Counted from the first letter of the stretch, positions 9,140 to 17,344 are shown. The stretch is 64,000 bases of DNA from Bog-473 sp963719485 (GCA_963719485.1 OY970387.1:2232001-2296000); one strand, 5' to 3'. Notes: generated from the letters alone by a model not told the origin. Numbers and translations: made by a program.

Positions 9140-10240
9140 ATGAGAGATACGGCAGTCTGGCGCGCCCCGGGGCGGGTGAACTTGATCGGGGAGCACACCG
9201 ACTACAACGACGGCTTCGCCCTGCCCTTCGCCATTCAACTGGGCTGTACCGCTTCGGTAGCCATCTCCCCAAGCCCACAACTAGAGATCACTTCCGCGCA
9301 ACGGACCGGAGTAGTCAACCTCGAGGTCGATGAACTCGAAGCCAGAGGCATGGGGTGGGCCGCGTATGTCGCAGGGGTACTCGACTCGATGCAGCAACTC
9401 GGAATCAACCTTCCCGGGATGAAGATCCATATCGACAGCTCAGTCCCACCCGGCGCCGGGCTCAGTTCATCAGCAGCGCTGACCGTTTCCGTGGCCTGCG
9501 CTATCAACGATGTTCTCGAAACCGGCCTCTCCCACGAACGACTTCTGGCCATCAGTTGTAGGTCCGAAAACGACTTCGTCGGTGCACCAACGGGTGGAAT
9601 GGACCAGGTCGCCTCACTGTATGGACAAATAGGCGCAGCCCTGCTGTGCGATATGCGCTCTAATACCCATCGCCCTGTACGTTTCGATCTCGCCGATGAA
9701 GAATTGACCGTGCTCGTGGTGGATACCAATACACCGCATCGCCATGCCGATGGCCGGTACCGGTCCCGTCGCGAAGGGTGTGCCAGAGCCGCACACCTAC
9801 TCGGCGTTAGGGCACTCCGAGACATCACTGAGGAGGACTTGGACGAAGCGTTGCGCCGACTGCCCGACCAGACACTCCGCGGATACACCAAGCATGTGGT
9901 CACTGAGAATCTTCGCGTCCTGAGGACGGTTGCTCTCCTCGAGGCAAGACGGAGCAACGAAATCGGTGTGCTGCTCGTCGCCTCCCATGATTCACTTCGA
10001 GACGATTTCGGAGTATCAACTCTCGAACTCGACCTCGCGGTCCGAATCCTCCTTGATGCCGGAGCACTCGGCGCCCGTCTGGTCGGCGGTGGATTCGGCG
10101 GCTCGGTTGTCTCGCTGATCTCCACTGGCGCTATCGAACCCGCTCGTTCATTGCTCAAAGCATCGTTCATCGATGCGGGGTTTGCGCCGCCCACTTCGCT
10201 TGAATTGCAGCCCTCTGAAGGCGCGACTCGGATTGGTTAG
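9140..10240 (+). CDS. galK: Galactokinase
   Basis: GHMP kinase that phosphorylates galactose at C1 in the Leloir pathway. All signatures are visible: RAPGRVNLIGEHTDYNDGF (galactokinase signature) right at the N-terminus, the ATP-binding PPGAGLSSSAAL, the MDQVAS segment, and VGGGFGGSVVSLI near the C-terminus. Length of 366 residues from ATG 9140 is normal. The frame extends upstream to 9041 but that segment lacks family similarity. It stands alone without galT or galE in the window; the GH36 alpha-galactosidase at 3185 would supply its substrate. Confidence 0.92.
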   Translation: MRDTAVWRAPGRVNLIGEHTDYNDGFALPFAIQLGCTASVAISPSPQLEITSAQRTGVVNLEVDELEARGMGWAAYVAGVLDSMQQLGINLPGMKIHIDSSVPPGAGLSSSAALTVSVACAINDVLETGLSHERLLAISCRSENDFVGAPTGGMDQVASLYGQIGAALLCDMRSNTHRPVRFDLADEELTVLVVDTNTPHRHADGRYRSRREGCARAAHLLGVRALRDITEEDLDEALRRLPDQTLRGYTKHVVTENLRVLRTVALLEARRSNEIGVLLVASHDSLRDDFGVSTLELDLAVRILLDAGALGARLVGGGFGGSVVSLISTGAIEPARSLLKASFIDAGFAPPTSLELQPSEGATRIG

Positions 10241-10369
10241 TCTCCGACATACGACAATCAATTAGATGAATCATCCCCACCCGATCATCTCTTGAATCGA
10301 ACCATCCGCTAAGGCGTGGGGCATTGTCGGCGGCCAGAACATCGGCCTTTGGTTGTCTGCCGCGCCGCG

Positions 10370-10755
10370 CAAGGGCCGGTGATGTCCAGTCGCTCGCCGA
10401 GGAACGTGATGTCGTATGCAGCGCAGGTGCACCAGTCGCTCGGGATTGTCAGGGCTTCCCACCCAGGCGTGACCCACCTACTCGCGAAGGGCGCGACCAC
10501 GGCTGGCTCGGGCATGTCTTTACGTGTCTTTACCGTGCGGGAAAGAGAGGGATCGTGAGGGAACCTGAGGGGATCGAAACGCCGCTACCAGCAATCTTCT
10601 CGGAAACGGCCTGGTCAAAACACTGAGAGCCAGACATTCGCAACGCAGAGGCCGAGGGTTCGAGTCCCTTCACCTCCACCAATGGCCAGGTCAGAGGCCT
10701 AAAAGTGGGATCCCCAGCAGGTAGCGGAAGGCCCAGAGCGCTACGTAAGCCGTCG
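10370..10755 (+). repeat. tRNA/tmRNA-tail repeat element, copy 1
   Basis: First of six related copies in the window. Shared blocks: a GAGGAACGTGAT motif near 10400; tandem arms ATGTCTTTACGTGTCTTTAC at 10514-10533; a GAGGGATCGTGAGGGAACCTGAGGGG block; an imperfect hairpin beginning ACCAGC; and a tRNA-like tail GAGGGTTCGAGTCCCTT-CACCTCC-ACC at 10654-10680, which has a T-stem, the TTCGAGT loop and an acceptor-like end. Past the tail comes GGCCAGGTCAGAGGCC and AAGTGGGATCCCCAG, also shared. Copy boundaries are approximate. No complete tRNA cloverleaf can be drawn. Confidence 0.75.
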
Positions 10756-10847
10756 TAGAGGTGGGTGATGCTGGTCCACCGCCATGACCGAAGACCCAGT
10801 TCACTGCCTTCGGCTGGCCCCTTCGCTGAGCGGCCAAGCTTGGGTGA

Positions 10848-12032
10848 GTGGTCAATCCTCAGCCTGTGGATAACAGCACCGTGCCCTCGAAAGCTGGCCG
10901 CAACGGTCAGCGTCTGCTTGGTTGGGGCCTCGCCGGCGTCGGCGTGGTCGGACTGGTGGTCGCCATTGCGTTGTACCCGTCTGCAGCGAGGGCGGCGGCT
11001 TCACAGACCTGGACACCGTTCGTGCTCGTTGCCGGGCTGCTGCTGATTGGCCTGGTTGCCGACAAAGATGGCTTGTTCGCGGCGGCGGGCCACCGCCTGT
11101 CCCGCACCGCTCCGAGCGGTGTGTTCCTGTTCATGGGTGCCGTCGCGATGGTGGGCGTGGTGACGGCGGTGTTGAATCTCGACACGTCGGTGGCTTTCCT
11201 CACCCCGGTCCTCGTCTATGCGGCGCGTAGCCGGGGCGAGGGCGAAGCATCGCTGCTCTACGGCTGCTTGCTGCTCGCCAACGCCGGGTCGCTGTTCTTA
11301 CCGGGCTCCAACCTGACCAACCTGATCGTCCTCGGCCACCTTCATCTCAACGGCGTGCAGTTCCTCGCCCATATGTGGGCGGCGGCCCTCGCTTCGTTGG
11401 TGGTGACCGCAGTCGTCATTGGCTGTGTCGAGCACCGATCGCTTCGAGTCCGGATCGAAGACCCGACCCCGGCGGAGCGACCCACACTCGGCCTCGGACT
11501 GGTAGCGGTGCTCGCCGCCACCGTTCTCGTGGTGGTCCTGCACAACGCCGCGATCCCTGTTGCCGCCATCGGCGTCGCTGTCGTCGCCGCGAGAATCCTG
11601 ACGGGCAAGGAGAACGCGAAGCACGCGATCGACGTGCTCGGTGTCCCGGTCCTGATCGGCCTCTTCGGGGTGGCCGTGGCCCTCGGCACCCTGGGCCGGG
11701 TGTGGTCCGGACCGGCCGACCTCTTGTCGCACCTCGACAGCTGGGGCACGGCGGTGGTCGCGGCCGGTTCCTCAGTGCTCCTCAACAACCTGCCCGCTGC
11801 TTCCCTTCTCGCGGCGCGCCGGCCAGATCACCCCTTCTCGCTCCTCGTCGGGCTCAACTTGGGGCCGAACTTGTTCGTCACGGGCTCCTTGGCCTGGTTT
11901 CTCTGGCTGCGGGCGGCTCGCTCTGCCGGCTCGCGTCCTTCGATCGCGAAGGCCTCCCGGCTCGGGGTGATCGCGGTGCCGCTCTCGATGGCCGCCGCCC
12001 TCGGGGCGCTGGCCCTGACCGGTCTGCGATGA
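10848..12032 (+). CDS. ArsB/NhaD-superfamily (ion transporter superfamily) membrane protein
   Basis: Polytopic membrane protein of about 394 residues with around ten hydrophobic segments. The stretches TAVLNLDTSVAFLTPVL and LFLPGSNLTNLIVL correspond to the two conserved NxDT / GSxxTNL-type motifs of ArsB/SLC13-like (ion transporter superfamily) carriers, and SSVLLNNLPAASLLAA is the matching motif in the second repeat. Likely an anion or Na+/H+-coupled exporter; arsenite is possible given the metal-response genes next door, but no arsenic genes accompany it. Start is uncertain between GTG 10848 and GTG 10866. Followed 100 bp later by the MerR gene. Confidence 0.75.
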   Translation: MVNPQPVDNSTVPSKAGRNGQRLLGWGLAGVGVVGLVVAIALYPSAARAAASQTWTPFVLVAGLLLIGLVADKDGLFAAAGHRLSRTAPSGVFLFMGAVAMVGVVTAVLNLDTSVAFLTPVLVYAARSRGEGEASLLYGCLLLANAGSLFLPGSNLTNLIVLGHLHLNGVQFLAHMWAAALASLVVTAVVIGCVEHRSLRVRIEDPTPAERPTLGLGLVAVLAATVLVVVLHNAAIPVAAIGVAVVAARILTGKENAKHAIDVLGVPVLIGLFGVAVALGTLGRVWSGPADLLSHLDSWGTAVVAAGSSVLLNNLPAASLLAARRPDHPFSLLVGLNLGPNLFVTGSLAWFLWLRAARSAGSRPSIAKASRLGVIAVPLSMAAALGALALTGLR

Positions 12033-12095
12033 ATCAAGACACCACCGATCTGCGGCAACGAGAAGGGCGGTGGTTGGTTGCCGTTGTGTTCGAGC

Positions 12096-12127
12096 TTGAC
12101 CTTGGATCTAGGTCCAAGGTCTACCGT
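12096..12127 (+). promoter_or_regulatory. MerR-type promoter/operator
   Basis: A -35 TTGACC at 12096-12101 and a -10-like TACCGT at 12122-12127 are separated by 20 bp, the overlong spacer typical of MerR-controlled promoters. The spacer region holds a perfect dyad ACCTTGGA-TCTAGG-TCCAAGGT at 12099-12120, the size and layout known for MerR/ZntR/CadR operators. The merR start codon at 12136 follows the -10 by only 8 bp, so the transcript would be leaderless or nearly so. Confidence 0.8.
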
Positions 12128-12135
12128 GTCCGTAC

Positions 12136-12549
12136 ATGACGACAACCATCTCTTCGCTCGCACAGAGCATGGGCCTTCGGCCCGACACTTTGCGCTACTA
12201 CGAGCGGCTTGGCCTCTTGGAGCCAGCCGGGCGGAGCACGGCGGGCTACCGGCTCTACGACGAGGCGTGCGGCGAGCGGTTGCGATTCATCAAGGCTCTG
12301 CAACGGATGGGCCTGCGTCTCGGTGACGTCAAAGAGCTGCTCGATGTGCGCGACCGCGGGAACTGTCCGTGCGGGCACACCGAAGTGCTCGTCGACCGGC
12401 GATTGGTCGAGGTCCAAGTCGAGATCGAACAACTCGAAGCGGTGCGAGAACAGCTGCTCGTCCTCAAGACTCGCAACGAAGAGTGCATGGACGCCAGCGC
12501 CGAAGACTGGTCATGCGCGATCAACGGAGGGAAAGGAGGTGGAACATGA
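12136..12549 (+). CDS. MerR-family metal-responsive regulator
   Basis: 137-residue MerR protein. The N-terminal winged HTH is clear (ISSLAQSMGLRPDTLRYYERLGLL), followed by the dimerisation coiled coil. Cysteines suited to metal binding occur in the sensor region: a CPCGH motif at the start of the loop before the long helix, and Cys in EECMDA and WSCAIN near the C-terminus. This is the CadR/ZntR/heavy-metal branch by pattern, though the exact metal cannot be assigned. It presumably controls its own promoter at 12096-12127. Its stop codon overlaps the start of a tiny Cys-rich gene, so the two are translationally coupled. Confidence 0.88.
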   Translation: MTTTISSLAQSMGLRPDTLRYYERLGLLEPAGRSTAGYRLYDEACGERLRFIKALQRMGLRLGDVKELLDVRDRGNCPCGHTEVLVDRRLVEVQVEIEQLEAVREQLLVLKTRNEECMDASAEDWSCAINGGKGGGT

Positions 12550-12614
12550 GAGCTTGCCCGCACTGCGGCTGCACCTGTGGCTGTAGTTCCTGCTGTTGCT
12601 GCGGAGGTCGATAA
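12546..12614 (+). CDS. 22-residue cysteine-rich peptide, putative metal-binding, coupled to merR
   Basis: ATG 12546 overlaps the merR stop (ATGA) and is preceded by a perfect AGGAGGT six bases upstream. The peptide MRACPHCGCTCGCSSCCCC followed by GGR contains nine cysteines and one histidine in 22 residues: CxxCxCxCxC then CCCC. This composition is what is expected for a metallothionein-like or metal-chaperone peptide. It stands in a metal-regulator/efflux cassette, whose MerR-type promoter would drive it. I do not recognise a named family. The strong ribosome site, overlap and composition make chance unlikely, although expression is unproven. Confidence 0.65.
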   Translation: MRACPHCGCTCGCSSCCCCGGR

Positions 12615-12632
12615 ACCTCAAATTGTCGGGAC

Positions 12633-12646
12633 GCCGCCCGGGCGGC
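12633..12646. terminator. GC palindrome between convergent genes, possible terminator
   Basis: GCCGCCCGGGCGGC is a perfect 14-bp palindrome lying 19 bp after the Cys-rich peptide stop and before the end of the convergent CDF gene. A second small hairpin (GCCCCATGGGGGGC-like) follows at about 12653. There is no T-run, so intrinsic termination is only a suggestion. Confidence 0.3.
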
Positions 12647-12691
12647 CCTCGTCGCCCCATGGGGGGCTGCGTGCTCCGAGTGACCAACGTG

Positions 12692-13288
12692 TCAATGGCC
12701 AAACGACTCACGGGCTTCGCGCACCGCGTAGTAGAGCAGCACGTATCCGGCTAACGGGTCAGCCCACCACCACCCAGCCACGGCATTGAGTACTAGGCCG
12801 ACCAGCACCGCAGCGGCGAGGATCCCGTCGATCATGGTGATCCGACCCTCGGCTTGGAGTACTGGGTTGTCGAGCGCGGCGCCCGTCCTCGCCTTGCCGA
12901 AGGCCAGAGCGAACATGACGGCAGCGGTGACGCCGGTCCAGATGATGCCGAGTGGACTGTGGTGCGGATGGAACCCGACGACAAGGACGACGGTGCTTTG
13001 GATGCCGAGGTAGACGGCCAGAGCGACAAATGCGGAGCCGATCAGTCGCATCGCTTGGCGCCGACGCTCTTGGTTGACGTCCGCCAGTTCCCACAGAACG
13101 ACGGTGGATGCCCCGATCTCGATCAGGCTGTCCAGACCGAAACCCGCAAGGGCAACGGAACGGGCCTCGACCGCGGCAAACGCCAGTACGACCACGCCGA
13201 CGATGTTCCAGCAGAGCGTTGCGGCTTCGAGCTTGCGGCCCCTGCTGAGGAGCCGAGCATGACGAGCGCAGCCAGCACTTTCGGTCAC
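12692..13288 (-). CDS. Short cation-diffusion-facilitator (CDF)-like transporter
   Basis: Membrane protein of 198 residues with five or six hydrophobic segments. FGLDSLIEIGASTVVLW resembles the metal-site helix of CDF proteins with Asp/Glu spaced by three, EGRITMIDGILAAAVL resembles the fifth helix, and GWWWADPLAGYVLLY is a strongly conserved CDF signature. It lacks the cytoplasmic C-terminal domain of longer CDF exporters. Its 5' end overlaps that of a divergent second CDF-like gene by about 30 bp. A role in exporting a divalent metal in the merR cassette is inferred. Confidence 0.78.
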   Translation of the reverse strand: MTESAGCARHARLLSRGRKLEAATLCWNIVGVVVLAFAAVEARSVALAGFGLDSLIEIGASTVVLWELADVNQERRRQAMRLIGSAFVALAVYLGIQSTVVLVVGFHPHHSPLGIIWTGVTAAVMFALAFGKARTGAALDNPVLQAEGRITMIDGILAAAVLVGLVLNAVAGWWWADPLAGYVLLYYAVREARESFGH

Positions 13289-13960
13289 TGGGTCAGTTTC
13301 TCAGGGAGCCGCCAGCAAGACTGGCCTTCGATGACTGACCTTGACGATGAGGTGGATCCAATTAGGCGCCCACTGCTGGCGAGGGCCTTGGCGCTTTCGT
13401 ATTTCTCGGTTGCGTGGGGACTGGTCGCCGGTGCGTGGGCTGTGACCGCAGGACTGCTCGCAGGGAGTCTCGGGGTTCTCGGCTTGGGGCTCAACGTCCT
13501 GGCCGACGTGGCCGGGTCGGTCGGTCTCGTGTGGCGCTTCGGCGTGGAACGGCGAGATCCAACGAGGGGTCTTCGGGCAGAGGCTCGAGCCTCAGTCGTC
13601 GTCGCCAGCGCATTGAGCCTGGTGGCAGTCACTCTTACCATCGCCGCCATCAACGACCTTCTTTCACGTTCGATGCCCGAACACTCCGTCCAGGCGATGA
13701 TCTCAGCCGGGGTCTCGGCCGTCGTTCTTGCTCCGTTGGGGTGGGCCAAGTACCAAACGGGGACGTTGCTGCGCAGTCACGCCTTGATGGGCGACGGGAC
13801 GCTGAGCGCCATAGGGGCGGCTCTTGGAGTCCTTGCACTTCTTGGACTGTTGACCGACCGGCTGTTCGGCTGGTGGTGGGCGGATCGGGTGGCTGCCCTC
13901 GCCGTTGCGGTCGTTGCTTCCGCCGAGGCAATCCGAGTCATTCGGACGCGCCCTGATTGA
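13259..13960 (+). CDS. Second short CDF-like membrane protein with degenerate metal site
   Basis: About 233 residues from ATG 13259 (GAGGAG upstream); ATG 13331 is an alternative. Six hydrophobic segments line up with the neighbouring CDF-like protein: LNVLADVAGSVGLVW, then GDGTLSAIGAALGVLAL, then GWWWADRVAALAVA. Compared with the neighbour, acidic/polar metal-site positions are altered (the second-helix D-x3-E becomes D-x3-S; the fifth-helix IDG becomes IGA; WWADP becomes WWADR). It may be a non-transporting partner or one half of a heterodimer. The paired divergent arrangement with 30-bp overlap implies a common history, possibly inversion after duplication. Confidence 0.72.
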   Translation: MTSAASTFGHWVSFSGSRQQDWPSMTDLDDEVDPIRRPLLARALALSYFSVAWGLVAGAWAVTAGLLAGSLGVLGLGLNVLADVAGSVGLVWRFGVERRDPTRGLRAEARASVVVASALSLVAVTLTIAAINDLLSRSMPEHSVQAMISAGVSAVVLAPLGWAKYQTGTLLRSHALMGDGTLSAIGAALGVLALLGLLTDRLFGWWWADRVAALAVAVVASAEAIRVIRTRPD

Positions 13961-14099
13961 GCGCGTGAGTGGGCTAAGTACGCGGAGAGACAGTCTGCCC
14001 CGACTGACATCGCTTGGGCGTCTGAGCTGGTGGCCCACACGGACCCACGTAAATCTTGCAGCAGAGGACGACATGGCCGCCAGCCGCGACGGAGCGTTG

Positions 14100-14510
14100 A
14101 CACTCCTTCGTTCGCGGCAGCGCGCATCGCCGGAACAGGGGTCGATGATGTCTTGCTGCTCGCCCAGGAACGTGATCGTTATTAACCGGGAACAGGCGCC
14201 ATTCGCTGCGTATGGAGAGAACCTGCCGATCGGACGTGAGTACCGATCCGCAATCACGCCCCGGCTCCGTTCGGGCGTGTCTTTACGTGTCTTTACGGAG
14301 AGGGAAGGAGAGGGATCGTGAGGGAACCTGAGGGAATCGAAACGCCGCTACCAGGAAAGTCCTCGGAAAGGACCTGGTCAGAACGCCGAGAGCCAGACAT
14401 TCGCATCGTAGAAGTCGGCGGTTCGAGTCCGCTCACCTCCACAACACAAAGAGCCAGGTCAGAGGCGTAGAGTGGATCCCGCAGAGTCACCAAAGCGCCA
14501 CTGAGCGCTA
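14100..14510 (+). repeat. tRNA/tmRNA-tail repeat element, copy 2
   Basis: Shared blocks: GTCGATGATGTC and CCAGGAACGTGATCG near 14140-14180; tandem arms GTGTCTTTACGTGTCTTTAC at 14277-14296; GAGGGATCGTGAGGGAACCTGAGG; hairpin ACCAGGAAAGTCC-TCGGAAA-GGACCTGGT at 14350-14378; tRNA-like tail GGCGGTTCGAGTCCGCT-CACCTCC-ACA at 14416-14443. In this copy the T-stem reads GGCGG/CCGCT rather than GAGGG/CCCTT, a compensated pair change. The downstream block AGCCAGGTCAGAGGC and GTGGATCCCGCAG is also present. Confidence 0.72.
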
Positions 14511-14843
14511 CGGGATCTGTCTCAGCCTCGATCCACCGATTGAGCATCTGAATTGAAGGCCGCGCATCCGCAGAAAAGGGTCCGTTCAGGTGAGTTTCCG
14601 TAGCCGGGTATGAGCGCAATTTGGGCGGGCGTCTGACCCATGGAGTGATACCCGTCGGACTTCGGCGGAGCCAGCCGACCGATCGCCTTCTCGAATGCAT
14701 GAGCGATGACCAGCGCCCCCGCAGAGTTCGGGTCGTCGCTGTACCCGATGAACGATCCCTTTTGACAAACGATGTCGAGCAACTGCGCCGGTGTCGGCGG
14801 TGTTAGCCGACTCAGGACTGACGGGACGTTGCTGAGACTTCAG
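14511..14843. other. 333-bp stretch with no supported gene
   Basis: Lies between repeat copy 2 and the alpha/beta hydrolase. An 86-codon minus-strand reading frame (14522-14782) fills most of it. Its composition is protein-like in places (SAGALVIAHAFEKAIGRL, HSMGQTPAQIALIPGY), but I recognise no family and see no convincing ribosome site, so it is at best a decayed gene piece. Confidence 0.3.
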
Positions 14844-15695
14844 CTAACCCGTTGCGACGAGTCGATACCCGCCGCTGATCCAGTCCGTGATCAGGCGGCC
14901 GTATTCCTCGGCTGCTTCTTCCCACACGAAGTGTCCGGCGTCGAGAGGATGGATCTCGCTCTTGGGGAGGAGTTCCTCGAGATACTCGTTGTTGGACCAC
15001 GGCACGAGGTCATCGTGACGGCCCGCCAAGATTTGTGTCGGAGTCATAATCGACGGCAGCAGATCACGCAGTATCGGGTTCTGCTCCGGGTAGTGCCGCA
15101 CGAACCGAGCCGACTCCGCAAAGCGCCCAAGGTCGTAGGCGCTCACGTAGTCCTCGTGGACCTCGGGCTCGCTGGCGCTCGAGGCACCGGACTCAACCGC
15201 GTAGCCAATGTTCGTCCGGGCGTCCAACGCGCGCACCATGTCCAGACTCGGTGCTTCGATGACGTCCTTGAGCGCGCCGCCCGCTTCGATCGGGAAGCGG
15301 ACTGCGCCACCTCCGATCGTCAGGCTCGTCACGCGTTCCGGAGCCTTGGCTGCAAGGAACAACGCGGTGGCCGTGCCGATGTCCGGGCCGACGACGTGCG
15401 GCGCTCCCAAGTCCCATTCATCGATCAATCGCTCCAAAAACACTCCCGAGCTGTCCGGGGCGATCAATTCGGGGCGACCGTCGGAGTGGCCGAATCCTGG
15501 CAGGTCAACAGCGACCACCCGCCCCACCGTGGCGACGCGGTTCCAGATGCGGCGGAAGGCCCACAGGCTCTCGGGCCATGGCGCTAGCAGCAGCACAGTG
15601 ACGTCGGAAGCTGCCTTGGTGTCTGCGAACCTGACGCGCACCCCGTCGCAAACTCGAAAGTACGTGCTGATCATCGAAACTGGCTCCGTACCCAT
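14844..15695 (-). CDS. Alpha/beta hydrolase with Asp nucleophile (epoxide hydrolase / dehalogenase type)
   Basis: Canonical alpha/beta hydrolase of 283 residues starting at ATG 15695 after an AAGGAG site. The oxyanion region is LLLAPWPESLWAFRRI, the strand before the nucleophile is DLPGFGHSDG, and the nucleophile elbow reads VVGPDIGTAT, i.e. G-x-D-x-G. An Asp here is the hallmark of haloalkane dehalogenases, epoxide hydrolases and fluoroacetate dehalogenases rather than Ser esterases. A late Asp (AGRHDDLVP) and the catalytic His (DAGHFVWEEA) complete the triad. Neighbours are a DHA2 exporter and an SDR on the same strand, so it may act in a small catabolic or detoxification operon. Confidence 0.85.
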   Translation of the reverse strand: MGTEPVSMISTYFRVCDGVRVRFADTKAASDVTVLLLAPWPESLWAFRRIWNRVATVGRVVAVDLPGFGHSDGRPELIAPDSSGVFLERLIDEWDLGAPHVVGPDIGTATALFLAAKAPERVTSLTIGGGAVRFPIEAGGALKDVIEAPSLDMVRALDARTNIGYAVESGASSASEPEVHEDYVSAYDLGRFAESARFVRHYPEQNPILRDLLPSIMTPTQILAGRHDDLVPWSNNEYLEELLPKSEIHPLDAGHFVWEEAAEEYGRLITDWISGGYRLVATG

Positions 15696-15763
15696 CTGCG
15701 AGTTCTCCTTCTTCAATCTCTATTGGCGCTCTTCAACCGTCGACCCACAGGCCCGTACTGGGA

Positions 15764-17263
15764 TCAAAGATCGCTGCCATGTTCGCCGATCGACGCAACC
15801 CGCAACCTCAAGCTGTCGTCCAACTGGTCGGGCTCTGGCATGGGGCCGTTCGACGCAAGCTCACCCGCCCCCCCTGGCGCCGTCAGTGCCGCAAGCAAGA
15901 CCCCGGCGAATGCGATGCCGGCGAGTACCCAAAAAGCCAGCGCGTACCCGTGTGTCAAGGCGTAAGGGACGGTGTGACCTGCGGCCAACAGGCCATTCGC
16001 CCGGCTCACGGCGACGCTGGCCGTGACCGCGACTCCGATTGCTCCTCCGACTTGTTGGGAGGAAGTGAGGAGCCCCGATGCCAAGCCAGCGATCTTTGGT
16101 CCAACTCCTTGAAGCGCCAGGATCGAGACGGAGACGAACGAGAGTGCGAGGCCAACCCCGACCAAGAGGTAGCCGCCCAACAAGTTATTGACGAAATGGC
16201 CCCGAACTGGAATCTGTGCGTACCAGATCATGCCACCGGTGAGGAATGCCATACCGGCCGTCAAGACCGGGCGCGCACCGAAACGGGTGGTGGCCGCCTG
16301 TGCGAGTCCTGCAACAAGGACCAGCGTGCCAGCGGTGGCGAAGAAGGTGAGTCCCGTCCGTAAGGCGGAAAACCCGAGAACGTCCTGGGCATAGAGCGTA
16401 AGCAGGAAGAAGTTCGCAAAGACGCTTGCGCCAAGCAAAATCGCCACCGCGTTTGCCGACGACACACTTCTAATCTTGAAGACACTCAGTGGCACGAGGG
16501 GCGCCGAGACGCGAGTCTCCCAGAGGAGGAACGCGATCAGTAGCACGACGGCACCAACAAGAAGGCCGATCGTCTCCCCGCTCGCCCAGCCGACAGCGGG
16601 GGCGCGGGAGATGGAGTAGACGAGCAACGCAATCCCTGCGGTCACCATGACTCCACCGGGCAGGTCACGCTGACGGCTCTCGAGTGGCGCTCGGCTCTCC
16701 GCCACCCGGAATGGAGCGGCCACGAACAGCAGCACGCCGACGGGCACGTTCACAAAGAAGATCCACTCCCAGCCGGCGTACTTCGTGAGCAATCCCCCCA
16801 ACAGCACCCCGGCTGCTGCGCCGGCGCCGCCCATCGCGCCCCAGACCCCGAGCGCTCTGTTCCGTTCTGCCCCTTCGTCAAAGGTGGTCGTGATGATGGC
16901 CAAGGTGGCAGGCGAGATGAGCGCCGCTCCGACCCCCTGGACGGCCCGAGCCGTGATCAGCATCGCTGAACCGTTGGCGAAGCCACATGCCAGCGAGGCG
17001 GCGACGAAGATTGCCAACCCCGACATCAGCATCAGGCGCCGCCCGAACAGGTCACCCGCCCGGCCGCCGAGTAGAAGGAGGCCGCCAAAAGTGACGGCAT
17101 ATGCAGTGAGGACCCACTGCAGGTCCGTCGGCGAGAAGTGAAGCGACCGAGTGATCGAGGGTAGCGCGACCGTCACGATCGACACGTCCAGCGTGGTCAT
17201 GAAGTAGGCAAGGCAGACGAGGGCGAGGGCCTGCCACTTGTGTGGATGGATCGACGATGTCAT
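15764..17263 (-). CDS. DHA2-family MFS drug:proton antiporter (EmrB/QacA type)
   Basis: 499-residue inner-membrane exporter with the 14-helix layout of the DHA2 family. Motifs: LDVSIVTVALPSI in helix 1 (motif D1), GGRAGDLFGRRLM between helices 2 and 3 (motif A), ITARAVQGVGAALISPATLA (motif B region), and WGAMGGAGAAAGVLLGGLL (motif C). Start ATG 17263. Same strand as, and upstream of, the hydrolase gene; an SDR lies upstream of it. The frameshifted TetR at 18213 probably once regulated this set. Substrates cannot be predicted. Confidence 0.9.
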   Translation of the reverse strand: MTSSIHPHKWQALALVCLAYFMTTLDVSIVTVALPSITRSLHFSPTDLQWVLTAYAVTFGGLLLLGGRAGDLFGRRLMLMSGLAIFVAASLACGFANGSAMLITARAVQGVGAALISPATLAIITTTFDEGAERNRALGVWGAMGGAGAAAGVLLGGLLTKYAGWEWIFFVNVPVGVLLFVAAPFRVAESRAPLESRQRDLPGGVMVTAGIALLVYSISRAPAVGWASGETIGLLVGAVVLLIAFLLWETRVSAPLVPLSVFKIRSVSSANAVAILLGASVFANFFLLTLYAQDVLGFSALRTGLTFFATAGTLVLVAGLAQAATTRFGARPVLTAGMAFLTGGMIWYAQIPVRGHFVNNLLGGYLLVGVGLALSFVSVSILALQGVGPKIAGLASGLLTSSQQVGGAIGVAVTASVAVSRANGLLAAGHTVPYALTHGYALAFWVLAGIAFAGVLLAALTAPGGAGELASNGPMPEPDQLDDSLRLRVASIGEHGSDL

Positions 17264-17344
17264 GGGTGTCTTCCGTATCGGGGGTTGAGATAGCAGTTCA
17301 AGTAGCCGTCAAGGCGCGGCCCGGAATGAATGCATGCCGGCGCG

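Noticed and set aside
10316..10626. Plus-strand frames ending SLRVFTVRE..EGS or running through GIVREPEGIETPLP in every repeat copy
   Set aside because: Recurring because the DNA repeats recur; start codons differ among copies and frames conflict, so a coding role is unlikely.
10650..10681. Complete tRNA or tmRNA gene at the repeat tails
   Set aside because: T-arm and acceptor-like end are present, but I cannot find a 5' acceptor strand (GGAGGTG or similar), D-arm or anticodon arm at suitable distances; no tag-peptide frame either.
14293..14700. Minus-strand frames reading GLEPPTSTMR or GLEPSASTLRM through the repeat tails (also 40773-41036)
   Set aside because: These are antisense translations of the tRNA-like tail. 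The same artefact peptide is seen wherever the tail occurs, and no ribosome site or conserved start supports them.
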